Positions 33,244 through 43,901 of a DNA stretch of 64,000 nucleotides are shown piece by piece (the stretch's first letter is position 1; the number at the start of each line of letters is the position of its first letter). The notes beneath the pieces are model-generated. The model was not told where the DNA came from. It did no database searches and saw only the letters and a program-made list of their open reading frames with translations. The translations under genes and the position numbers were made by a program. The DNA is taken from assembly GCF_964204865.1 (NCBI RefSeq), contig NC_135254.1:14575001-14639000 (forward strand). Direction: 5' to 3'. Origin of the DNA: Styela clava. Lineage: Eukaryota; Chordata; Ascidiacea; Stolidobranchia; Styelidae.

Positions 33244-35580
33244 TCATCTAACACTTATTTTTGAGATAGCTTGTGCTCTGTGTTCAGTATTTTGAAATAA
33301 TGCTCGGATAAGACCTTTAACTTCAGTTATAGAAAACGCGGCAGCCAGTGGACCTTTCCCTTCAGACCACCTATCAACTATCTCTCGAAGACTCCCAGAA
33401 AGTACAAGAATAAGCTCTTGCAATCGATGCCATTTTGGAACCTGTTTTTGCCATGTAATATCCAATTCGATGTCATCCTTTCCCTCTGCCTGGAAAATCA
33501 TAGGAATTTTATCGGAAAGCATAAGACAGTAGAGCTTTAGTGATATTGAATCATCAGCAGAGATATCTTCCATGGTGCAAATAATCAAAATTAATTCAGC
33601 AATGCAGGCATTAACAAGGGTGCATAATGCACGTTTGAAAATATGTGCCTGAAGAACTTCAGTCCATACCTTTTTCAAATGATTGAGCAAGTCAAGAATT
33701 TGCCTTATAGCTTTCTCACCAATTTCATACTTATCAGCACCTCGCAGTTCAGAGAATGTAAGAAATGGTTCAAGACATTGAATCATTATATCTTTCTGCC
33801 TCGACATTTGTTTTAAAAAGCATTCAGCACCAAGTCGACGAAGCACAACAACTTTATCCATAAAAGTCAGCACTCTAAGCAGTTTACTTGCATTCGGTGT
33901 TACTGAAAACTGGTGACCAAACGTAATTAAATGGTGGGCAAGATACATGCAATCATTGTAAAATATAGCAGAAAACTGAGGAAGATTTTCCAGCGAATTA
34001 GCGTGGTAAATTGGATATGCAGTACCATACAAATCAAAGATATTCTGAGTTATTGTGACCAATTTTACGGCACAAACTGGGTCAGACTGTGAAGCTTCTT
34101 GCATTGTTTTATATGCCAACTTCATGAGATCAATTGCACATATGCTTACGTGACATTCTGGAAAGCGTAAAGTATCATCACTTAATTTTTTATTGGGCCT
34201 CTGACTATTAAATCCTGTTCCGACGGGCATTTTTACTAGTTCTGAAGTGGATTTCCTTTGTTTCAAAATTCGAGAGAAATCTCCAAAATCTTTATCACTC
34301 ATAAGTTGCGTGTTATGAATTTCCTTTTTCATTAAAGTTCTTGCTTGTTGGAGGATATCAGTACATCTTTGATTGGCAAAATGAGAACTAACATTTGTGA
34401 CGTAAGCAAGGAGTTGACTACCTGATTGTCCTTCTTCGTTATACGGAATAAAATTGATCGACATTAAGGCAGACTCGAAACTTTTAACAACATCTTCTAC
34501 CACTTTGTAGTTTTCTAATTCTTCCATATTTTTCGGTATTGTCAAAGCCAGACATTTGTCTATTAGCATTTGTAATAGATCATCTCGTATGTATTTACTA
34601 AAGATCAACATCACGACGTCTTTATCATCATTGCTTTTAGTTTTGAATCGCAACAAATTGGTATTTAAACATTGCAAAATCTTTACCACATTCTTGAAAA
34701 GATTGGCTGGAGTGCTGGTAGCATATTTTGTATCGGATGTAAGGCTGGAAGCCTTGACAAGCTGTATTTTGCGATATGTCTGAGTCGCATTCTCATCGCA
34801 GTCAAAATCAGGAATTAGGCCCTGGTCATTTATCAAGGGTACAAAGATATACTTCATGACCAACTCTGAAAATTTTTGTATCTTTTGATTTACCCTACCA
34901 AGCATGGACATTGCGTATATGAAATCCTGAAAATTCTTAAAGTTTTCACACTTTGGATCTGATACCTTTTCAAAGAAGGGGATATTTAGAACTGCGTTTT
35001 CTGTGGTTTCGTCTTTTCCAGGAAGAATCCATTTGACATCTCTCATCCATTTTTCATCAAGGTCATATCTTACACCTTCAAGGGTAAGTTTAAAATGCTG
35101 ATCCAAAAATTTATAAACTGCTAAATCACTCATATATGTTTTCTTGATGCCTTCTAGGATAGCTTTAATTTCTAGTAAAGCAGAAGCAGACTCAACGAAA
35201 TCATCATTTTTACTAACTTTTTCAAAAAGTGAACTCAGTTCACAAATTCTCTCCATTGCAAAAAGTAATTCACTAGTTTGAGAATGCTCATCCGAAAGCC
35301 GTTCAAATTCACTCGTTGAATCTTGAAGTTGCGTTTTAACAACTCCTGAAAGAGTTCCTTGAATATCTTTTGCCTTCTCTTGTTGCAAACTAATATCACT
35401 TAAAAGGGTCTGACAGGACATAAATAAAGGGTTAAATTCATGATATTTCTTTTTAACAAAATTGTCGACTTTGGCCTTCAACTCATTGGATTCCAATGTT
35501 AATTTTGAGATTTTGGTTTGAAGATCTTCTTTATCTAATTTTCCAGCTTGAAGAAGCACTTCAGTAACAAGTGATGTCAT
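33244..35580 (-). CDS. ZW10: ZW10: kinetochore / RZZ and NRZ complex subunit, single-exon gene
   Basis: One uninterrupted frame of 778 residues from the ATG at 35580 (human ZW10 is 779). An upstream in-frame ATG at 35622 would add 14 residues; I prefer the inner start because MTSLVTEVLLQAGKLDKEDL aligns with the family's N-terminus. The first 130 residues are coiled-coil-like (KLDKEDLQTKISKLTLESNELKAK). The C-terminus, AFSITEVKGLIRALFQNTEHRA, is a strongly conserved ZW10 signature. ZW10 works with ROD and Zwilch at kinetochores to recruit dynein for the spindle checkpoint, and with RINT1 and NAG in ER-Golgi tethering. The lack of any intron is striking beside 5-25-exon neighbours. A retrogene or intron loss would explain it, but no poly(A) remnant is obvious. 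There are no stop codons or frameshifts, so it is under coding constraint. Confidence 0.95.
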   Translation of the reverse strand: MTSLVTEVLLQAGKLDKEDLQTKISKLTLESNELKAKVDNFVKKKYHEFNPLFMSCQTLLSDISLQQEKAKDIQGTLSGVVKTQLQDSTSEFERLSDEHSQTSELLFAMERICELSSLFEKVSKNDDFVESASALLEIKAILEGIKKTYMSDLAVYKFLDQHFKLTLEGVRYDLDEKWMRDVKWILPGKDETTENAVLNIPFFEKVSDPKCENFKNFQDFIYAMSMLGRVNQKIQKFSELVMKYIFVPLINDQGLIPDFDCDENATQTYRKIQLVKASSLTSDTKYATSTPANLFKNVVKILQCLNTNLLRFKTKSNDDKDVVMLIFSKYIRDDLLQMLIDKCLALTIPKNMEELENYKVVEDVVKSFESALMSINFIPYNEEGQSGSQLLAYVTNVSSHFANQRCTDILQQARTLMKKEIHNTQLMSDKDFGDFSRILKQRKSTSELVKMPVGTGFNSQRPNKKLSDDTLRFPECHVSICAIDLMKLAYKTMQEASQSDPVCAVKLVTITQNIFDLYGTAYPIYHANSLENLPQFSAIFYNDCMYLAHHLITFGHQFSVTPNASKLLRVLTFMDKVVVLRRLGAECFLKQMSRQKDIMIQCLEPFLTFSELRGADKYEIGEKAIRQILDLLNHLKKVWTEVLQAHIFKRALCTLVNACIAELILIICTMEDISADDSISLKLYCLMLSDKIPMIFQAEGKDDIELDITWQKQVPKWHRLQELILVLSGSLREIVDRWSEGKGPLAAAFSITEVKGLIRALFQNTEHRAQAISKISVR

Positions 35581-35673
35581 TTTCAATTTTTTTAAGTATA
35601 TCACTGAAAAGATAGTCAACAAATAGTCGGGAATAAGTCAACAAGCAGGATGTCTTTTTAATGGTACCACAAA

Positions 35674-35780
35674 GGATAGGATAGGATTTACATATTTATC
35701 CCGGGGGGAGAGGAAAGCCGATAAGACGGCTTATCCATATGGCGAATCACGGCCTCTCGTCCGGTTAGCATTCCAAAGTG
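35674..35780 (-). repeat. SINE-1 3' fragment upstream of ZW10
   Basis: It reads 'ggataggatttacatattta', 'gataagacggcttatccata', then 'cacggcctctcgtccggtta'. It stops after about 105 bases and lies 94 bp upstream of the ZW10 start codon. Confidence 0.82.
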
Positions 35781-36370
35781 GATTATTCAATATTTAAATA
35801 ATAAATGAAATAATATTAAATAACATACGGTATATTATGTACATTATTTCCAGAAAATCCATAGCATTCCATTAATTAATTAGCTGATTTCAATACAAGT
35901 TGGGTACCGTATATTTTTAATTATTGTGCATAAAAAATAACAAAAATGGTAATAAGTCATAAGCTATCACAGTATCAAGTTAAGTTCTTTTGTTATATAA
36001 TAAAATTCGTTTTTTAAATTTTCAATATTTCTTTTTGCGAGCATGGTGTCTGGTCAAAGTTCGTAAGATTTGATCTCGACTTAACCAACAGAGTGAGAAA
36101 TACCGGTACTAGAGGCACTTTCACAATAGAATTGAATGAACCTAACATATCACAATCGTATATAACTTCATGTCAAAGGAGATTTATCGTTTACAGTTGT
36201 TGGTTTTGAATAAACTCCCACTAACAGACTAGTAATGTTAAATTCTTTCGAGTAACGACAGCTTACACCAGAGATGACGATTCCCAGACCTCATACAGCA
36301 ATCAATCATAGTTCACTGAAATGAAAGCGCCAAAAATGGCGGTGTTGCTTGGAGCTGTAAAATGAACCCG

Positions 36371-36700
36371 GGAGCGATCATGCTAAGCGTTAGGAATACG
36401 CTCGCCCGCGCACCCTCAGATTGCCCTGCGTGGTTACGCAGGTTCGAATCCCATGCGTGGATAATTCTGTGCGAAAGAATTGCTGAACTTTCCGTCGTCG
36501 TAGGGTGGTTCACGTAACCGCTAGTCGGTTACGTACGGCATCCTCTATCATCAAGGCCCTGCAACTAAAAACGAATAACTGGCTTACAAATCCCATACCC
36601 GACATGGACTGGTAACCGGCGAGAAGCCATGGTTCGCCATATGATAAAGCCGTCCTACCGGCTTTCCACTCCCTCGGGATAAATATGTAAATCCTATCCT
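36371..36700 (+). repeat. SINE-1, near-full-length copy
   Basis: tRNA-like head ('atgctaagcgttaggaatac', B-box 'ggttcgaatccc'), body with 'gtagggtggttcacgtaacc' and 'cccgacatggactggtaacc', and end 'cgggataaatatgtaaatcc'. Confidence 0.88.
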
Positions 36701-37786
36701 AACGTAGCCGTTTCAACCTCTCATTCAAGTTGATATTGTTAACCCTTTCATAAGTTTTGTTGTTCCTCAACAACATACCCACTACGACTACGGTAACCTT
36801 GATTGTCTTGGCAATTTTGGTTGAAATTTTTTTATTGCAGATCGGAAATTGAGCATGTTTGAAAACAAAATTTCGTATGATAACCTAATTATTGATGAAA
36901 ATAAAAAACATGGCCGTGGTTGACAGTTATAGTTCTGGAACAATACTAGAATCGTTTATATTACATTTCTTTGGTAATTGAGTAATTGACTTGTAAATGC
37001 TGTTGGCAAACAACATCATGAAACTATGGTTGGCAATATTTAGAAGTATTTTATTTTCCTTATTCCGCTAAGAGGTCGTAGAATCCATAGAGGATTGCCT
37101 ACAGCAGTTTATTTGAACAACCAAATTGCAGAAACAACAGGCCTACATACTGCTTGGAATTTAAAAAATATTTTTCAACTATTTTTAAATTTTGTAGAAA
37201 TTTTGTGTCATTTATTGAAAATCAGGAAATGGGTCTTGTATCTTGCATTCACCAAAACAAGTATTGGAAGTATTGTATTGAAATACATGCTGGAATTCGG
37301 ATGCGCCAGAGAGAAAACTTGCTTTACATGCAGGGAGTGTCAAACTTTTTTGCTACCCGGTGCGAGTTTCTCATTGTAATGTTCCTCATACCTAACAACT
37401 TCTATCATCTACCTACTTCAATCACCTATAACTAAGCAACAATCTCACCCATAAATCGTGTTTCCCGGGGCGCTGCCCCTATTGTATTCAGGACACTCCC
37501 CTGGTTATATGTTACACGCAACTTTAGAAATGGCCCTTCCTCAATCCGCTATTTTAAAGCTGTTTTTGATGATAATTCAAAGTTGTATTCAGAACGGAAA
37601 GTCGGACTTATGTTTTAGTTTGAAAGTTTGACAAAATGTAGAGTGGGTTGAATTGCATAAAACTCTTGGAATCTATGCTTGAAAACAAAGTATAAGTGGG
37701 AACAATAAAAATATATATACCGTATATATATTATGGCGATAATAAATCTTGCTATGCACTTGATTTTTAACATTGTGAAATGTAAA

Positions 37787-38085
37787 CAGGGTTGGGCATT
37801 TTAAATCAAATAGTAATTTTTTGGAATCGGTCAGACGAAAATTTGAAATCGCCGACATCTTTTTTTTTTGTTCACTAAATATATAGGTTGCGAGTGATTT
37901 ATTGACAAAACAGGTTTCTTATTCTTCCTAGTGAACACAAAACCAACTGTCTGAATGATGGAGTGTATGCTTTCGGTAATTAAAAAAAAAGTCGCATTCA
38001 ATTACCAATCTCTCAAGCATTTGAAATTTGATTTGAAAAATATTCGATTCAATTCTGGGACCACTAAGTATTTTAAAATGCCCTG
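37787..38085. mobile_element. hAT-like element with TIRs
   Basis: The left end 'cagggttgggcattttaaat' and the right end 'tattttaaaatgccctg' are imperfect inverted repeats. No clean target duplication was found. There is no coding sequence. Confidence 0.55.
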
Positions 38086-38196
38086 CTCTAAATGCGAACA
38101 AATGTTTATGGAATTATGATAAATCTTCGGGGAAACTAAGAAGATGATTCGTATATTGGCGCGTATATCCAAAAAATTTCACATGAGCCTAGTTTA

Positions 38197-38238
<42 letters not shown>
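38197..38238. repeat. (AC)n/(AT)n compound microsatellite
   Basis: A short AC run passes directly into about 16 AT units. A pure (TA)n tract also occurs at 39762-39782. Confidence 0.95.
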
Positions 38239-38240
<2 letters not shown>

Positions 38241-40184
38241 GCCACAGTAAAGATTAGTATCTGAAAATAATGACATGTTCAGAAAGTATAGCAAACACCG
38301 AAGAGTTTTCTTGATATGCTGTGTCGTCCATGTATCAATTTTGAACTGCGAGCTAATGCGGGAAATCATTAGGCAAATTAATTGAATCTGTGCACATTTG
38401 AGTCTTTTATTGCAAAATCTAGAAAAGAACTAATACGACAATCGGTATCAATGTCTCCATATTATCAAGGTTATCCAATAGATCTCAATCTGGCGATATA
38501 AATATATTTAGACATTTTCTATCTATAAAAAAATCTGTAGAAGCGGATTTTGCTCGCTGTGTGGGCGAGTGAGTGAGGCGAGGCGAGTAAGTGATCGGAA
38601 AAGAGAAAAAAATGGTTTGAAATGTTTTTACATAAACTTAAAAAAGATCTTTTTCCGGGACTCAGAGAACCCATAGTCCATCTTGTTGTAAAGTTGATTA
38701 ACGTTAATGTTCATTATGAGTAGTTTCATTGCAGTAATGGGGGTTTCAAGAAATTCACTCATTACCTTTCTTTCATGATGTAGTTTCCAAACAACGTCAC
38801 AGAACTCTATGATGACGTCATCAATACGTCATCATTTTCAGTATATATGCCATTGACATCGTAAGTACTTCGTTTCAATACAAAAATAATTTTTTCCTTG
38901 TAAGCGAAAAAGTCATGCATACTCACACTCCATAAAGTTTGTAGATTTGTATATAAAAAATGTCATGATTTTCTTCAACCATGGTCGGAGCAGATGAGTT
39001 GTATTGAAATTCATAATAAATATTCCTTCTTCCCCAATAAAATTACGGTATGTGACTCACAATGATCGGCCAGCAAGATCTTCCGCGAAAAATGCTGGGC
39101 TTCTGCAAAAAGTTTTCGATAATCTCCCGATGTTACATCACCGACATAGCAAATCCTCGGGTGGTTCGGGAATTAAAAATACAGATTTCATGCATTTGTC
39201 AACGGTTTTCAAATATTTTGTAAGAAAATTTTCATTATGATATCACGTACTTGTGGTTCAGTTCTATCGAATGCAGTGTTATAAATAAATTTAGTTACCA
39301 GTGTGAAATTAGAGAAGTTCAAAGTTGCTTCACATTCCAATAATTTATTTTAATATTATGTCACATTATTTACAGTAGACGTTCCATCCCGACAAATTAC
39401 TGCATTTCGTTTCAATCGTACTATATATAAATTAGTACAAAGCAAGAGCGTAATGCAATTTTTTGTTATTGATGCCAAGAAAATATTCGCACGTATTCCG
39501 CAATAAAATAAATGCAACACAGTTTCAACATACATCTCACAAAATGTATATGTCGGACTTAGTGTGTTATTTATGTTATATAAATGATCATTTGTGAGTA
39601 TTTTAAACCAAATTTGACATGAAAATATCGAAGCCGTGATTCAGTTCAGAATTGAAATAATGTTTCATGCAGTGCCAGCCAAATTTTTAAGGTCCTACAC
39701 AATTCATCATTTTCTTATTTTTTCAGATCAGACGGCATAATTTTGACAGTACGAAACCTATCATATATATATATATATATATCGGTAAGTTTAAGCATTG
39801 CTCTAAATTTATATTTTTTACGACTCTTTTCACGACTTTCTCTTCGAACAAGGCGCTATACAAGCAGCAAAAATGAGTTCATGATACAGAATCATAAGCT
39901 TTTTATAAATTTAGGTTTATTTTTATTTCTGAAAGACCTTCAAATTTTAATAAATTTTCAACGTAAGATCTTCCTGGTTTCTATTTGGTGACTGAAGCAG
40001 GTCTAGCCCACCTCTTCATGCATCCAACTTGGCAATTCTGATTGGGCAATTTGGCATTAGGTGACCCCAATTATAATCAGTTTGACGATATCTTTTGAGG
40101 ATTTTCTTTCTATCCACAGTATATAACTCTTGTTGACTAATTCGGTATCCAATTTGGCAATCCTCATAAAATTATTAATTTGGT

Positions 40185-40535
40185 GTGGCAAAAGAATTTA
40201 TTCATTTTTTTTTAATTTTTTTTTTATATTTTTCATTTTACCGAGTAATTTAATTGTTTTAAGGCACGCTTTTTTCAACCTTATCATATGTCTCGAGGAT
40301 TGTATGAGTGTGTGTGTATGCGTTCGTGCTTTAATTTGTTTTTATACTTTTGGGTGAGCGAACGCGTACTACTTCTTTTATCAATACCTTTCCATCTAAA
40401 ATCTGTACGCTCTAAACATTACTTGAGGTTTTGTTTGCTCTCCCGATTCTATAATCAGTTATTTCCTTTTTTGTCTTTATCTTATCTATTATTCTATCGT
40501 CTACTGTTGATTATGGAGTCGAAATAAATTTATAC
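40185..40535 (+). repeat. LINE-like 3' end, copy A
   Basis: It shares with copy B (41687-42075) the order 'tggtgtggca', a T-rich stretch, a TG-rich stretch, 'gtgagcgaacgcgtac', 'ggttttgtttgctc', 'ataatcagt', and finally 'gattatggagtcgaaataaa' with a 'tttatact' end. The AATAAA plus short tail resembles the 3' end of a CR1/L2-type LINE; this class is inferred. Confidence 0.6.
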
Positions 40536-40943
40536 TGGGACTCGTTGTCCTTTTATGTTTGTATTTTTTTACGATCAAACGTTTGGGTTAAATAAGATTT
40601 CGAAAATATCGTCACTGCGTATCCGTCAATAATTCTGATAAAATTGACTTAATGGCATCACTGCATATTGGTCACGAATCAGTACATATTATAGGCTATT
40701 CGCCCAGAAAAATGTAATATTGTAATGTTACTTCATTAAATATTTGTATTGGTGTTTCAAATTTTACGAAACGGTCCACTTAAACATGATATTCCCGTAA
40801 CAGTGGTGCACAACATGCTCATTTAAACTTTGTCCACGCCCCGTATTACCAGATATTCGAATTGTAAACTGCTATTTTACTATTCGAATAATTTGCCAGC
40901 CCTACTCAGTAACCAGAAAACAGAAATTAAATTGATTGATTTT

Positions 40944-41280
40944 AGGATAGGATTTACATATTTTTATCCCGAGGGAGAGGAAAGCCGATAAGACGGCTTA
41001 TCCATATGGCGAACCACGGCCTCTCGTCCGGTTACCATTCCAAGTCGGGTATGGGATTAGTTATATTGTTTGTTTTCGGAAACATGGACTTGGTGGTGGA
41101 GGAAGCCGTAACCGACCAGCGGTTACGTGAACCACCCAACGAAGGCGAGGAGTCCAGCAATCCTCTCGCACATAACCATCCCTGCATGGGATTCGAACCT
41201 GCGAACCCACGCAGAGTAATTAGAGGTGCGGTGGCGAGCGTATTCCTAACGCTTAGCCCGTTGAGCCACACCGCCGCGCC
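40944..41280 (-). repeat. SINE-1, full-length copy with best tRNA head
   Basis: Read in reverse, the head is 'ggcgcggcggtgtggctcaa' followed by 'cgggctaagcgttaggaata', which includes a good A box (TGGCTCAACGGG), and then the B box 'ggttcgaatccc'. Body and 3' end are complete. It creates a long spurious plus-strand open frame (41006-41395). Confidence 0.92.
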
Positions 41281-41299
41281 ATTTTTAAACTTGCCTTCT

Positions 41300-41433
41300 A
41301 TTTATTATGTAAATGACCTGCACCGAAATCAGAACTTAGCTGGTATTAATGTTTGGTACAAACGTTTGGGGCTCGCAACGAATTTCGTTACTTGAAAGTG
41401 GCCCGCGAGACGAAAAAAGTTGGGCAGGCCTGC
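41300..41433. mobile_element. hAT-like 3' tail fragment
   Basis: It contains 'gtggcccgcgagacg' and ends 'gttgggcaggcctgc', resembling reversed hAT ends seen elsewhere in the window. Only one end is present. Confidence 0.45.
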
Positions 41434-41526
41434 AGTAGGCTATGAGATGTTTCCAGGATTCTCTGAAAAATTTAGCTGTGGAATGGGGATCCATTTTACA
41501 CCGTACTAGATACTGTAGTTGAATAT

Positions 41527-41618
41527 TTGGTCGAATTTTTTTTCAGAGAGCTTTCATTTGGTCGAATTTTTTTTCAGAGAGCTTTCATTTGGTCGAATTT
41601 TTTTTCAGAGAGCTTTCA
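41527..41618. repeat. 31-bp tandem triplication
   Basis: Three consecutive units begin 'ttggtcgaattttttttcag' at 41527, 41558 and 41589; they are identical except at the end of the third. Confidence 0.95.
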
Positions 41619-41686
41619 CATTTTAAAAAAGTTAATAGGTCTTTACGTTGTTGGTCATCTTCATTACAAATCATTACAAAAATATC

Positions 41687-42075
41687 AATATGGTGTGGCA
41701 GAAAAATTTTTTTTTTTTCTTTTCTTGTATTTATTTATTTATTTTTTTTGTTTACTGTATAGTATACCCTAAATTTATCGCGTCTTATTCTTACTTAAAT
41801 AAATTCTCAGTGGTTGTGTGTGTGTGTGTGTGTGGCTGGTGGGTGCATGTGAGCGTGTGTGAAATAACCTAATAATTTTAGGTGAGTAAACACGTACCAC
41901 TTCCTCTCGGCAAAACCTTCCATCTTATATTTTGTACGTTATAAACCTTATCTAAGGTTTTGTTTGCTCCCCTGATTTCATAATCAGTTTTTATTTATTT
42001 GTTTTTATCTGTCAAATGTATTGTTATGCTGATTATGGAGTCGAAATAAACTTATACTTATACTTATTATACTTA
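41687..42075 (+). repeat. LINE-like 3' end, copy B
   Basis: Partner of copy A. It carries a (GT)n at 41814-41834 and ends with 'tatggagtcgaaataaactt' followed by repeated 'atactt' units, a microsatellite-like tail. Confidence 0.6.
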
Positions 42076-43009
42076 TCTTGTTCAGTAAGGTTTGTTGATA
42101 TAGGCCTACTTGTATTATTTTTTGTCACCAATTTTTTTTGGGAGCTATACATTAGAGGCGTTTATTTTGTGACGTGCACGTCAGTGATGGTATTCAAAAT
42201 TTTCTTTCAAATTTTCTGACTTATCCGGAATGATTATCACGATATTGCAATAACGGGTGCGCGTGAACCCGTACAATCACTCTTTATTTCTTCACTAGTT
42301 TTGGCTGTTTGTAATATCCTGCTGTCAGTGGGATTATAAAAATGTGTTAACAATAATGATAAACTAATTACTGGGTAGGCATTATCTGTTCTGACTCAAA
42401 TTTATTATGGTGTTGACTTCCTCGATGGGAGAATTTTTTTTTTATAAAATCCAAGAGAACAGCCAAGTCTAGGCCCAACGATAACCTCCACCCTAACCCC
42501 TAGTGGCGAAGTCGACTAGACCCACTCAATGTCCCGATTGCAACTTTCGTACCTACTGTGTCTGTTGAGATATTATGATTTTCAGGATAAGTTTTTCATA
42601 TTTTATTTAAAACTATCTCTAGGAAGAGAAAGGTAGATGGCGTTTATATGGCATAACCTCTCGCTCGACGACTCGTCCATTGGGTTATCAATATGAGTTG
42701 TGGAGTTGGCATCCGAGTGATTAGCATGGAGTACGGTACCTAATGTGAGTTTGCAGTGTTATAACGAACATAGTTTTCTCCTTTTTGACCTTTGCGTTTT
42801 TTTTGCACAGACTGTTATTAATGATGTCTCCTATTTTGGGGGCTAATCTTGGAATCGGAGACATGTGTGGTAGGTACTGTAGTTTAGGAAGGAGCTATTT
42901 TTAAAGACATCGTTTTATTAATAACAGAAAATGAAACTTATATTAAACAGCTAACATTGGGCTCTATTTTATAAATAATCCCGTACCGTTAATAAAACCT
43001 GCTGTTATA

Positions 43010-43900
43010 ATGACCGATATTGCAACCAAGAGGAATTTTCGTGCCCCCTATTTTGGGAGAGGGGTACGTGTGGTCGAGAATAAGAAGGCATTGGAAAATT
43101 TGTTAAAAGATGATACAATAGATAAAGACAAACTAGCACAATATTGCAGCTTCCATCCTCTTCCTGCCATGTACAGAGTATTGATATGGAAAATTCTTCT
43201 TGACGTACTTCCTGTTCATCAACAATCTCATAAATTTGTCATGAAACAAAGATGCGAACAATACGAAGATCTTCACCATGCTCTGAAAGTTATGAGAAAA
43301 ATCGATGACAAGACGAGTCGGCCTCATATATATTTGAGTGCTTATATTCTCGAAACTGGACAGTTTGGATTGCATCTTTATCATGAAAAATGGCACGACC
43401 TTTTTCTAGACATCTCGTCCTCTGTTTGTAAAATGACTGATGATAATGTAGATGGATACTGGCTTTCTGTCAATATATATGAAACATTTTCGGGTTATTT
43501 TGAAAAAAATGATGAACATGAAATGACATTTTGTCAAGCGTTTTCTTCGGTTCTCAAAAAAGAGAGTCCAAAGTTACACGAACATTTAAGTAAAATTCAA
43601 GCATTAGCATGTCTTCCTTATAAACGATGGTTCATTAGATGCTTTTCGGGTACTTTGCAAACTGATGGTGGACTTGAACGAGTATGGGATGTTTTAATAA
43701 GTGGTTATTTCACATTTTTGCCATTTGTAGCTGTTCAAATACTCCTTACAATGGAAAGAAGATTATTACGACTCGAAAATATCATGGGGATATTAGATGC
43801 TTTGAACGAAATACCTTATGAAGAGGAAGTTGGTGAAGTAATTGCGTGTAAAGGTGTTGACCTTTGGCAAAGACATGCTGCAAAAAATTCTGGAAAATAA
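43010..43900 (+). CDS. TBC1D7: TBC1D7: TBC-domain subunit of the TSC complex, single-exon gene
   Basis: One frame of 296 residues (human TBC1D7 is 293). The N-terminus RNFRAPYFGRGVRVVENKKALENLLKDD, then the TBC motif A (MYRVLIWKILL, R-x-x-x-W), HALKVMRKIDD, CYW-like VDGYWLSVNIYETF, LPYKRWFIRCFSG and ERVWDVLISG, and the VDLWQRH end all follow TBC1D7. The IxxDxxR arginine-finger motif of active RabGAPs is not visible, as in TBC1D7 relatives, which act mainly by binding TSC1 and stabilising the TSC1-TSC2 complex that restrains Rheb and mTORC1. TATAAAT lies at 42970-42976. The AATAAA signal (43896-43901) overlaps the TAA stop. The gene has no introns, unlike its mammalian counterpart. Confidence 0.93.
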   Translation: MTDIATKRNFRAPYFGRGVRVVENKKALENLLKDDTIDKDKLAQYCSFHPLPAMYRVLIWKILLDVLPVHQQSHKFVMKQRCEQYEDLHHALKVMRKIDDKTSRPHIYLSAYILETGQFGLHLYHEKWHDLFLDISSSVCKMTDDNVDGYWLSVNIYETFSGYFEKNDEHEMTFCQAFSSVLKKESPKLHEHLSKIQALACLPYKRWFIRCFSGTLQTDGGLERVWDVLISGYFTFLPFVAVQILLTMERRLLRLENIMGILDALNEIPYEEEVGEVIACKGVDLWQRHAAKNSGK

Positions 43901-43901
43901 A
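43896..43901 (+). terminator. TBC1D7 polyadenylation signal overlapping the stop codon
   Basis: AATAAA includes the TAA stop at 43898-43900. A U-rich stretch ('ccttttttattatattttg') follows, as expected downstream of a cleavage site. Confidence 0.55.

Larger units (their letters stand above)
35581..43009. other. Repeat-rich intergenic region between ZW10 and TBC1D7
   Basis: These 7.4 kb contain no recognised gene. Elements: SINE-1 copies (35674-35780, 36371-36700, 40944-41280), an hAT-like element (37787-38085), a microsatellite at 38197-38238, a (TA)n at 39762-39782, a SINE-2 tail at 39833-39872, two copies of a LINE-like 3' end (40185-40535, 41687-42075), an hAT tail at 41300-41433, a 31-bp triplet repeat (41527-41618) and a (GT)n at 41814-41834. 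Open frames in the region fall in these repeats or show no domains. It includes both 5' flanks (divergent). Confidence 0.6.

Noticed and set aside
35581-35622. ZW10 starting at the upstream ATG (35622)
   Set aside because: The extra 14 residues (hydrophobic, Lys-rich) have no counterpart in the family, whereas the inner Met aligns with the conserved ZW10 N-terminus and gives the normal length.
41006-41395. 129-codon open frame on the plus strand
   Set aside because: It lies inside and just past the antisense full-length SINE-1 copy (40944-41280); the codons include the reversed A and B boxes.
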